From contig NC_056428.1 of assembly GCF_905147365.1 (NCBI RefSeq), forward strand, positions 13,174,001-13,238,000: a stretch of DNA of 64,000 bases, in the 5' to 3' direction. This DNA comes from Aricia agestis (lineage: Eukaryota; Arthropoda; Insecta; Lepidoptera; Lycaenidae). The notes under the pieces were generated by a model that was given only the letters and a program-made list of their open reading frames with translations, did not search any database and was not told the origin of the DNA. Both the position numbers and the translations under genes were made by a program. Below are positions 42,701-54,700 of the stretch, one piece after another (the first letter of the stretch is position 1; every line of letters begins with the position of its first letter).

Positions 42701-45700
42701 CAGGAATCTGTTGCTGTATGGTCCCATACACTCCATCGTCTCTTTTTGTGCTAGGTATGGAGACCGATGTAATAATAAAGTTATTCAATGTTGATGTTGT
42801 AGGTAGCATAATTCCTTGCTGATGTTGCATTTTGATATTGATGTTGTTCGAGTTGTGACGACCCAGCAACGTAAAGGTGTCTCCTTTCACACTCGAGTCC
42901 TGACCTGGGACACGTATGCTGTTTGTGGTATCATTTTCTTTACGTATGTGACCCATTGACTCATTTTGATGAATAAACTGCTTGAGGCTATCTGATGACT
43001 CTTTGCTGTTGTTCTTGATTTCCCAGTTCTTGGATACATTTTCTTCTTGTTTTGATATTGCATATGAATAGTGACGTTTCGGTGTTTTGCTGGAATTTGG
43101 AGCGTCTGTTGTTGAGAGCGATGTACTCGATGTTGACCGCCACACGTCCACGTTCTGCGATGTTTGCAGTATGCTGTTTGAGTACACGACTGACTCATGA
43201 ATTTTCGTGTTATGCGGTCCATTGCACTGCTTGCAACGCCGCGTTGATATACATGGTCTATTATGATGCGTGTAGAGACAATTTATGCAGATATTATGTT
43301 TTTGCAAAATCTCTATTTGCTCTCTGCCTGATAGGTTAAAAATGTTGTACACATGTAGAGATCGTGGAATGCCTTACATACAACACATGATTTTTGTCTG
43401 TATGTTACAAAGGCTTGATATTGTCCTTTCTGGGAATGTTCGTTTTGATATTGCGACCATGTCGAGTTTTTGTTATAATTTGACGATCTCGGTGCTTGAT
43501 AAACTTGTTTGCTTGTGATGTTATTTTCCTTTTCCCTGCGCTGAATAGGCTCCAAGGCTGTAAACTTGCTCTCGATAAATGTCATGAACTCTTCAAGTGT
43601 AGGAATAGACCGTGGCTCCTTGCGGGACTCCTGGTAGTTGGTGTAGGTGTCCACATCCAGTTTTTTGCAAAGAATGTGGACCAATAGCGGACCCCAGCTG
43701 TTAGTATCCACTCCCAAATTATGGATGGCGTGAATACATTCGGTAGTGGTGTCGTAGAGCTTCTTCAGTTCATAAGATGACTGTTTGTGACTGGTTGGTT
43801 GACTGAGAAGGATTTCGACTTGTTTGGTGAAAAGCAGCTGAGGATTGTTGTAGCGATGATTTAAAATTTCCCAGGCGATCTCGTAGTTTTCTGCTGATAT
43901 GTGAAGATGTTGAATTATGCGCTTCGCCTCCTCTTTAACTTTACATTTTAAATGCTTCATTTTTTTCGCGTCAGTGATATATTTGTTATTATGTATTGCT
44001 TCGGTATATGAATCGTGGAATGTTGGCCATTGTTCATAATTACCAGTAAATATTGGTATATCTATCTGGGGCAAAGATTGTTGTACATGTGCGTTAGAGC
44101 ATAATTTTTGATTTAAACTTCTTTTTGCGGTGATATATTTTGACTCTATTTCGGTGAATGCTTCCTCGTAATGGGTGTCGGTTCCGGATGATAAAATGTC
44201 TATGCGCAGGTGAAATTCGTCGATGTTACGCCATCGCTGTTGAAGGTTATGCAGCTCGTCCTCGATCCCCCATTTCTCTTCGATATTTGGTTCGCTAATA
44301 CGTTTTAATTGCCGCTCTAGTGCCCGAAAATTGGCGTACTGCTGTACCAAAATCTCTTGATAGTCCAGTCGAGGTTTGACTTGTTCGAAATTAATTTTTG
44401 GAATTTGAAATAGAGTTCCTGCTCCTCCCTGCAATGTGTTGTTATTAAGTTCAAATTCACCCCACAAGTTGTCTATTGCCGCAATGCGTTTTTGAAAGTA
44501 TTCCGGCGTTTTTCTAATTGCGGAGTCCTTTTTATAATTTATGTGGATCTTCTCGATCTCCTTAATTATAGCGCTCTCACGTGCCAGTAGCTCCTGCATG
44601 ATGATGAAGGATGTATTTAGTGTATTAAGAGTCTCTTTACAGTATGTGCGTGCTGTCTCAACTCTTCCAGGGCGACCCGCTGGTGGGAGACCGGTGGAGC
44701 CGATTCGCTACCGTATCAAGACAACAAAACACATAAAATAATAAATTATGTTCCTCGCAGTAACGATGTTGCGCTGTACCTACGTCTTGAGCTGTTGTGA
44801 TCTTGACGATGTTTCTCCTTATAGTTTCTTCTCAATGCTTCATGTTGATAGGCGATGTTCCTGATGATCCACAGATGCGTTGATTCTTACTCCTTTCGAA
44901 GGACCAAAATGTAGGGTATTGCTCTGCTGTTGCTCTGCTGTTGCGCTGCTATTGCTCTGCTGTTGCTCTGCTGTTGCTCTGCTGTTGCTCTGCTGTTGCT
45001 CTGCTATATTTCGTCGTAAATGCATAAATGTATACAAGTTCAAACGTGCCGGTCAATGTCATACGGAGCCGTACAAGTTTAAATGATGAGTAAGCAAATC
45101 CACAGATGCGTTGATTCTTACTTATGTCGAAGGACCAAAATGTAGGGGTTGTCTCCTACAGATGCTGGATGCTGGATGATAGTGATGATGCTGATACTGA
45201 TAGAGATGCTGATGCTGATAGAGATGCTAATGCTGATGATAGATGTTAAATAATACGCTCTTGATGCTTGATAATGCTCTGCTATTGCTCTACTGTTGCT
45301 CTGCTGTTGCGCTGCTATTGCTCTGCTGTTGCTCTGCTGTTGCTCTGCTATTGCTCTGCTGTTGCTCTGCTATATTTCGTCGTAAATGCATAAATGTATA
45401 CAAGTTCAAACGTGCCGGTCAATGTCATACGGAGCCGTACAAGTTTAAATGATGAGTAAGCAAACGTGCCGGTTCAATGTACGTGCCGGCTCAATGTCAT
45501 ACCGAGCCGTACAAGTTCACTGTACGTGTTAGTGAACCGTACATAGCGCAAAGACAATACAGAGATAAGTAAACCGTAATATACGTCATACTTTACAGTA
45601 TGTGCGTGCTGTCTCAACTCTTCCGGGTCGACCCGCTGGTGGGAGACCGGTGGAGCCGATTCGCTACCGTATCAAGACAACAAAACACATAAAATAATAA

Positions 45701-48700
45701 ATTATGTTCCTCGCAGTAACGATATTGCGCTGTACCTACGTCTTGAGCTGTTGTGATCTTGACGATGTTTCTCCTTATAGTTTCTTCTCAATGCTTCATG
45801 TTGATCGGCGATGTTCCTGATGATCCACAGATGCGTTGATTCTTACTCCTTTCGAAGGACCAAAACGTAGGGTATTGCTCTGCTGTTGCTCTGCTGTTGC
45901 GCTGCTATTGCTCTGCTGTTGCTCTGCTGTTGCTCTGCTGTTGCTCTGCTATTGCTCTGCTGTTGCTCTGCTGTTGCTCTGCTATATTTCGTCGTAAATG
46001 CATAAATGTATACAAGTTCAAACGTGCCGGTCAATGTCATACGGAGCCGTACAAGTTTAAATGATGAGTAAGCAAATCCACAGATGCGTTGATTCTTACT
46101 CCTTTCGAAGGACCAAAATGTAGGGGTTGTCTCCTACAGATGCTGGATGATAGTGATGATGCTGATACTGATAGAGATGCTGATGCTGATAGAGATGCTA
46201 ATGCTGATGATAGATGTTAAATAATACGCTCTTGATGCTTGATAATGCTCTGCTATTGCTCTACTGTTGCTCTGCTGTTGCGCTGCTATTGCTCTGCTGT
46301 TGCTCTGCTGTTGCTCTGCTGTTGCTCTGCTGTTGCTCTGCTGTTGCTCTGCTGTTGCTCTGCTGTTGCTCTGCTGTTGCTCTGCTATTGCTCTGCTGTT
46401 GCTCTGCTGTTGCTCTGCTATATTTCGTCGTAAATGCATAAATGTATACAAGTTCAAACGTGCCGGTCAATGTCATACGGAGCCGTACAAGTTTAAATGA
46501 TGAGTAAGCAAACGTGCCGGTTCAATGTACGTGCCGGCTCAATGTCATACCGAGCCGTACAAGTTCACTGTACGTGTTAGTGAACCGTACATAGCGCAAA
46601 GACAATACAGAGATAAGTAAACCGTAATATACGTCATACTATTATGCATTTTCTCAAAGCATTTGTAAACAAACGTAAATTCTTCTTGGAAGTCGGGTAT
46701 ATAGTCCAGTCGAGGTTCGACTTGTTCGAAATTAATTTTTGGAATTTGAAATTGAGTTCCTGCATTTTCCTTGGAAGTCGAGGGAGTTGAAAGCTGCGAG
46801 ATTGTGGGTGTCGCAGGTCTTTCTGAATCCGCTGTCACGGTGGCTCTTAATGTTGAGTAAAAATGCTTTACCTCGATTTAGATGTCTTTCTTGAAATATT
46901 CTGATGACTTATCTTCGACTCCCTGCAATGTGTTGTTATTAAGTTCAAATTCAACCCAAAAGTTGTCTATTGCCGCAATGCGTTTGTGAGGTGTGAGTTT
47001 GGTGGAGCCGATTCGCTACCGTATCAAGACAACAAAACACATAAAGTAATAAATTATGTTCCTCGCAGTAACGATGTTGCGCTGTACCTACGTCTTGAGC
47101 TGTTGTGATCTTGACGATGTTTCTCCTTATAGTTTCTTCTCAATGCTTCATGTTGATAGGCGATGTTCCTGATGATCCACAGATGCGTTGATTCTTACTC
47201 CTTTCGAAGGACCAAAATGTAGGGTATTGCTCTGCTGTTGCTCTGCTGTTGCGCTGCTATTGCTCTGCTGTTGCTCTGCTGTTGCTCTGCTATTGCTCTG
47301 CTGTTGCTCTGCTATATTTCGTCGTAAATGCATAAATGTATACAAGTTCAAACGTGCCGGTCAATGTCATACGGAGCCGTACAAGTTTAAATGATGAGTA
47401 AGCAAATCCACAGATGCGTTGATTCTTACTCCTTTCGAAGGACCAAAATGTAGGGGTTGTCTCCTACAGATGCTGGATGCTGGATGATAGTGATGATGAT
47501 GATACTGATAGAGATGCTGATGCTGATAGAGATGCTAATGCTGATGATAGATGTTAAATAATACGCTCTTGATGCTTGATAATGCTCTGCTATTGCTCTA
47601 CTGTTGCTCTGCTGTTGCGCTGCTATTGCTCTGCTGTTGCTCTGCTGTTGCTCTGCTATTGCTCTGCTGTTGCTCTGCTGTTGCTCCTCTATATTTCGTC
47701 GTAAATGCATAAATGTATACAAGTTCAAACGTGCCGGTCAATTTCATACGGAGCCGTACAAGTTTAAATGATGAGTAAGCAAACGTGCCGGTTCAATGTA
47801 CGTGCCGGCTCAATGTCATACCGAGCCGTACAAGTTCACTGTACGTTTTAGTGAACCGTACATAGCGCAAAGACAATACAGAGATAAGTAAACCGTAATA
47901 TACGTCATACTATTATGCATTTTCTCAAAGCATTTGTAAACAAACGTAAATTCTTCTTGGAAGTCGAGTATATAGTCCAGTCGAGGTTCGACTTGTTCGA
48001 AATTAATTTTTGGAATTTGAAATTGAGTTCCTGCATTTTCCTTGGAAGTCGAGGGAGTTGAAAGCTGCGAGATTGTGGGTGTCGCAGGTCTTTCTGAATC
48101 CGCTGTCACGGTGGCTCTTAATGTTGAGTAAAAATGCTTTACCTCGATTTAGATGTCTTTCTTGAAATATTCTGATGACTTATCTTCGACTCCCTGCAAT
48201 GTGTTGTTATTAAGTTCAAATTCACCCCACAAGTTGTCTATTGCCGCAATGCGTTTTTGAAAGTATTCCGGCGTTTTTCTAATTGCGGAGTCCTTTTTAT
48301 AATTGATGTGGATCTTCTCGATCTCCTTAATTATAGCGCTCTCACGTGCCAGTAGCTCCTGCATGATGATGAAGGATGTATTTAGTGTATTAAGAGTCTC
48401 TTTACAGTATGTGCGTGCTGTCTCAACTCTTCCGGGCGACCCGCTGGTGCGAGACCGGTGGAGCCGATTCGCTACCGTATCAATAAAAAAAAAATTAAAA
48501 AAAAATGTTTTATTTCTGAGTAAATTTGAATCAAATTTTTTCAGAATGTCTACCTGATGCCTACCACCGGTTCGCGAACTACCCCGGCGAGAAGAACCGG
48601 CGTAAGAAACTCGCACGGGTTCCACTTTTTACCAAAAAAGTGAGGGAAAAATTATTCTTTTAAAATAAAGTTTACAATTTTGTAACTTAATATTATATAC

Positions 48701-51700
48701 AATGTCAACATACATAATTGTAAGTCATAATATAATAATGTAGAAGTAGCCTTGCAAGAAGCCATCCTACTCCTAAGATGTGCCATCTTCTATGAAATCA
48801 TTGACCTTATAATAAGCTTTGGCACACAAACGCTCTTTGACTACTTTTTTAAATTTATTAATGGAAGGATTTTGAACGTTTTCTGGGATTTTATTGTAAA
48901 GGCGTATACCTTTAAAAGATTTACTGACTTTACTAAGTATGATCACTGGCATGTCCAGCTTGTGCTTATTTCTAGTATTTCTACAGTGAATGTCACTTTT
49001 AACTTTAAATTTATTTATATTTTTTCTAACATATATTACATTATCCAAAATGTATTGAGAAGCAACAGTTAGAATACCAATTTCTTTAAATTTATCTCTC
49101 AGTGATTCTAAAGCAGACATTTTATAAATAGAACGTATGGCTCGCTTCTGCAGCACAAATATTGTATCAATGTCGGCAGCGTTTCCCCATAAAAGGATTC
49201 CATATGACATCCTACTATGAAAATAACTAAAATATACTAATCGTGCCGTGTCTTCGTCAGAAATTTCTTTAATTTTTCTGACTGCATATGCTGCAGAACT
49301 GAGCCTACCTGCTAGATTAGCAATGTGAGGACCCCACTGTAATTTACTATCAAGTGTAATACCTAGGAATACAGTGTTATCTACCAAATTCATCTTCTCA
49401 TCATTTAATAGCACATTGGTTTGGACTTGCCTAACATTGGGCAAAGTTTTACTAGAATTTAAAAGTAAGTTATTAACATTAAACCAATGTACTATTTTTG
49501 AGAGAGCACTGTTTACCTCGTCGTAGTTCGACTGTTATCGCTTCACTTTAAAAATAAGTGAAGTGTCATCAGCAAAAAGCACTATCTCATTATTATTATC
49601 CTTTACTAGATGAGGTAAGTCATTTATATATATGAGAAAAAGAAATGGGCCTAAGATAGATCCCTGTGGGACACCTAATTCTATTTTGGTTCCATTGGAC
49701 CTTTTACTATTTACCTCAACCCTTTGAGTCCTATTTTTAAGGTAAGAAGTCAAAATGCTGAGAGCAGAGTCCTTTATGCCGTAGTGGCGCAGTTTCCTGA
49801 TCAATGTAGCATGCTCAACACAATCGAAGGCTTTGGAGAGATCGCAAAACACACCTAAGGCATCCTGCGACTGCTCTCAAGCTTCAAAAATACTACAAAG
49901 AAGTCCTATACCAGCATCCGTTGTGGATCGACCCTTAGTAAATCCGTATTGGTTATCGTGCAGCAAATTATTTGAATTAAAATGCACTAGTAATTGTTTT
50001 AAAATAATTTTTTCAAATATTTTACTAAAGGTCGGTAGAATCGATATAGGCCTGAAATTAGTGGGATCCGATTTAGTCCCGGCTTTAAATAAAGGAACAA
50101 TCTTGCTATGCTTCATCAAGTCAGGAAAAACACCATTTTTTATGCAGTTATTAAAAATCATTGCTAGATGAGGAGCTACGATATGAATTATTGATTTAAT
50201 AATTTTTGTAGACATGCCCCAGAGATCTGCAGTATTTTTAATATTCAACAATTTAAAGGTATCAATAATATCTCTGGGGTTAATTTCTCTAAACTTATCA
50301 CACTCCTTTACATTGTCTCTGAGTAGCTTTTCGGCAGCTTCAGGTGAAGAATTTAAATTTTTAGTCGTTGAGACCGGAATGTCAGCAAAAAACTTTTCAA
50401 AGACCGTCGCAACTTCTTGATCATTAGTAATATTTTTATTTTCAAAGTATAGTTCAAAATCAGAGCTGCGACAGGATACATTTCCAGTCTCACCAGCTAT
50501 AACCTGCCATGTTGTTTTTATTTTATTTTTAGAGTGTTTAATTTTGTTTTTTATGTACAGGGCTTTAGCAGCTTTGCAAACTTTTCTAAAGGTTTTTGAG
50601 TAGTTTTTAACATATGCTTTAAATACTTCACTATTGTTAATACTCCTTTCATCATATAGTTCATATAATCTTTTTCTACTAATTTTAATCCCCTTTGTTG
50701 CCCATTCAATAAATTTAGTTTTTTTATTACTGTTTCTAACTGTTTTAGAAGTAAATATTGAATTAAATTGAGTTCTTATCACCTTAAATAATTTATTAAA
50801 AGCTTCATCAGAGCTATGTGACCTATCCAATAAATGGATATTTGAATTTAATTTACTTCTAAATTGCTCAATACGTTTTGTGGTCACAGGAATAAACAAA
50901 AGTTTTTTCTTCGCGTCACTGTCACATTTCATATTAAAAGAAGCTATTTGTCCACAGTGATCAGAACTTAGCTTATTAATTATTTCTTTTTTATCAGGAA
51001 TAAAATTAATAAATATGTTGTCAATACAAGTGGCTGTAGTCTCACAGACCCTTGTAGGTTCCTGAAACAAACTGTAAAGGTTATACGATTGAAATAAAGA
51101 TGTGAATCTAACAGTAGTGGAGGTTAAATCTAATAAATTAATGTTAAAATCACGACATATAATAACCTTTTTGTTAGATGCACATATTTTTGACAAAATT
51201 TGTTCCATTGTTACTTCAAAAGAATCGTATAACCCTGATGGAGGCCTGTATACGCCCACAATGATTAGATGGCTCAGCTCTATGCAGGCCATCTCTATTA
51301 TTCGTTCAGTAGAGAGACTCACGATATCCTTACGTTCCTTAAACTATCAAGACAACAAAACACATAAAATAATAAATTATGTTCCTCGCAGTAACGATGT
51401 TGCGCTGTACCTACGTCTTGAGCTGTTGTGATCTTGACGATGTTTATCCTTATAGTTTCTTCTCAATGCTTCATGTTGATAGGCGATGTTCCTGATGATC
51501 CACAGATGCGTTGATTCTTACTCCTTTCGAAGGACCAAAATGTAGGGGTTGTCTCCTACAGATGCTGGATGCTGGATGATAGTGATGATGCTGATACTGA
51601 TAGAGATGCTGATGCTGATAGAGATGCTAATGCTGATGATAGATGTTAAATAATACGCTCTTGATGCTTGATAATGCTCTGCTATTGCTCTGCTGTTTGA

Positions 51701-54700
51701 TTGAGGAATATTTGTAGCTCAATCCGTATGATTATGACGCAGTGAATCATAAGACGTCGATTATTTATACGCCGTCAAAACACATCAAACCCAAACGAAA
51801 CCTGTTATAAAAGTATCTTCCAAGAATCTTTAAGTTTTTCCAGATACAAAAAGATTTTCCTGGAGCTAAATCTGGATTGTTTACAACTTTTGTGTCAATA
51901 CTCAACAGCCACTTGGCGTTAACGGAAAATTCTCATAAACAATATTGTATTGAAAAATAAAAAGTTATACTTAACAATGCTACACCGTACGTACACGCAA
52001 TTATCTAGTGTTTTCATTAGTTGATTTTTTTCACCTTAATCCCAATTTCTAATGTGATCAATATTTTTTCCTAATATTATAATAACTTTAATGAATTAAT
52101 TTACAATTTAATTTTAATAAAAAAAAAATGAAATAAGGGGGCAAACGAGCAAACGGGTCACCTGATGGAAAGCAACTTCCGTCACCCATGGACACTCGCA
52201 GCATCAGAAGAGCTGCAGGTGCGTTGCCGGCCTTTTAAGAGGGAATAGGGGAGGGTAGGGAAGGGAATAGGGCCTCCGGTAAACTCACTCACTCGGCAAC
52301 ACAGCGCAAGTTCTGTTTCACGCCGGTTTTCTGTGAGAAAATTAGTATTTCTCCGGTCGAGCCGGCCCATTCGTGCCGAAGCATGGCTCTCCCCGTCTAA
52401 ATTATAAATTAGTTCAGCCTCTCTTTAAGTGAACAATGTAATGTTCTTTTATAACATAAATAATAAACTTAACCTCAAAAACCTAACCTTTCTAACTTGT
52501 AGTAAGTATTAACGATTTTAAGGTTATGTTGTAGGTACTGAACGAGAAACAACATCAAGCGGCGATGCGTAATGAGTACAACTTCGATCATCCGGACGCC
52601 TTCGATATAGAGCTTCTGATATCCGTACTCCAGCGACTCAAGGAGGGCAAGAAGGTGGAAGTACCGATATACAACTATGTTACACACTCGAGAGAGAATA
52701 GGACGGTGAGTTGGCTTTTACTCGGTATCTAATGAAATATCAAATAAAATAGAAAATGAGGACGGGTAAAATGTACCCACGACCAATAACGCAGAGACGT
52801 ACCTATGTCGATGTCGTTAGGAAGCTGGCTATCATATTTTGTTATTATGGGGACCAGCCTCATGTAACTGTGGGAAAAAAGTTATACTAAAGTTTGAGTT
52901 TGTAAACAAAACGTCGAATGCATTGCTACATTAGGATAGACCGTGGCAGCACTTGTCTAGTAAATAATAATCAATTTTAAGTTTCGGATTGGCGTCACCA
53001 GTTCCCAGCACCAACGTCGCGTATGTTTCCAATCGTTTTTCAATTTTTTAATTATAGAAAAAAAATGGGTCTCACAAATTGGCGTGTCTATCTGTTTGTC
53101 TGTATGTAATACCATTATGACATAAAATTTTCTTTACAGAAAACAATGTATGGCGCGAACGTGATAATATTCGAGGGTATACTCGCGTTCTACAGCGCCG
53201 AGGTCGTCGAGATGCTAGACATGAAGGTGTTCGTCGACACCGACGCCGACATACGGCTGGCGAGGCGGCTGAGGAGGTGAGTGAGACAGATATACGACGG
53301 AGTGAGATAGCGGTATATACCGGCCGGCGTCCTACAGCACCGAGGTCGTCGAGATGCTGGACATGAAGGTGTTCGTCGACACCGACGCCGACATACGGCT
53401 GGCGAGGCGGCTGAGGAGGTGAGTGAGACAGATATACGACGGAGTGAGATAGCGGTATATACCGGCCGGCGTCCTACAGCACCGAGGTCGTCGAGATGCT
53501 GGACATGAAGGTGTTCGTCGACACCGACGCCGACATACGGCTGGCGAGGCGGCTGAGGAGGTGAGTGAGACAGATATACGACGGAGTGAGATAGCGGTAT
53601 ATACCGGCCGGCGTCCTACAGCGCCGAGGTCGTCGAGATGCTGAACATGAAGTGTTCGTCGACACCGACGCCGACATACGGCTGGCGAGGCGGCTGAGGA
53701 GGTGAGTGAGACAGATATACGACGATATCTGTCTCACCTCCTATAGAGCGATAGATATAATATAAGATGGGGCATAGGATGCGCACACTTTAAAACTTGC
53801 TCGATGACACTGTAAATATAAAATTAGCGTATGTGTGTACTAATAATAAAATAAAACTATTATTGTGGCAATAACTTGTCACCGCCTGAAGGCGATCTAC
53901 CAATAACGATTGTGTTGTCCCCCAAAAAGGACTGATCTACCAATAGCCTGTCCCCATGCGCGCTATAGCTCTACTTACTCCTCGCCCTCAAAACCGAACT
54001 TTCTCCAACTTTTTATATCTCTTGTCATACTTGCATAAAAAATATCAGATTAAATTTTTGGTATGTGTTTTCCTCATAATATTTGCCTTTATTTGTGTCA
54101 TAAATTTCCTCCATTTTTTATTTAGGGACATAGTACAACGCGGTCGCGACTTAGAAGGAGTCCTCAAACAGTATCTGACATACGTGAAGCCGGCTTACCA
54201 GAGCTACATTGCGCCGAGCATGGCTCACGCCGACATAATCGTGCCGAGGGGTGGCGAGAATAAAGTCGCCATATCGCTCATAGTGCAGCATGTGCATAAG
54301 CAGTTGCAGTTGGTATGTATATGACACGGTGCGTAACCTTGGGGTCTATTTTGACCGCACTCTGTCGTGGAATGTTCAAGTCCAGGAAGTTCGCAAAAAG
54401 ATATCTGCCGCCTCTGCTTCCCTCAGACGTTTGAGTAATTTTCTCCCTGTTCAGACTAAAGTCACTCTAGCCCAATCTCTACTCTTTCCGATCCTTGATT
54501 ACGCTGATGTTTGTTACAGTGACCTTAATGAACTCCTCTCTTCCCTCCAACGTCTCCAAAATTTATGCATCCGGTTCGTGTTTGGCCTCCGCAAATTTGA
54601 CCATGTCTCAGAACATCGGTCTAAGCTTAAGTGGCTCCCGATTAAATTACGCCGTCATTCTCATATTCTTCACCTTTTCTACAATATTCTTTTCAATCCT

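Noticed and set aside
44915..47690. CRISPR-like array of short repeats
   Set aside because: Units are contiguous with no unique spacers and lie in LTRs of a eukaryotic retroelement.
44840..47728. Many 60-107-codon frames rich in Q, S, N, A (or in C, L, A on the other strand)
   Set aside because: They are the 11-bp minisatellite read in different frames on both strands; no start context, domain or conservation beyond the repeat.
53956..54324. 122-codon frame as a separate gene
   Set aside because: Its second half is UCKL1 exon 7; the first half is intron sequence upstream of the acceptor.
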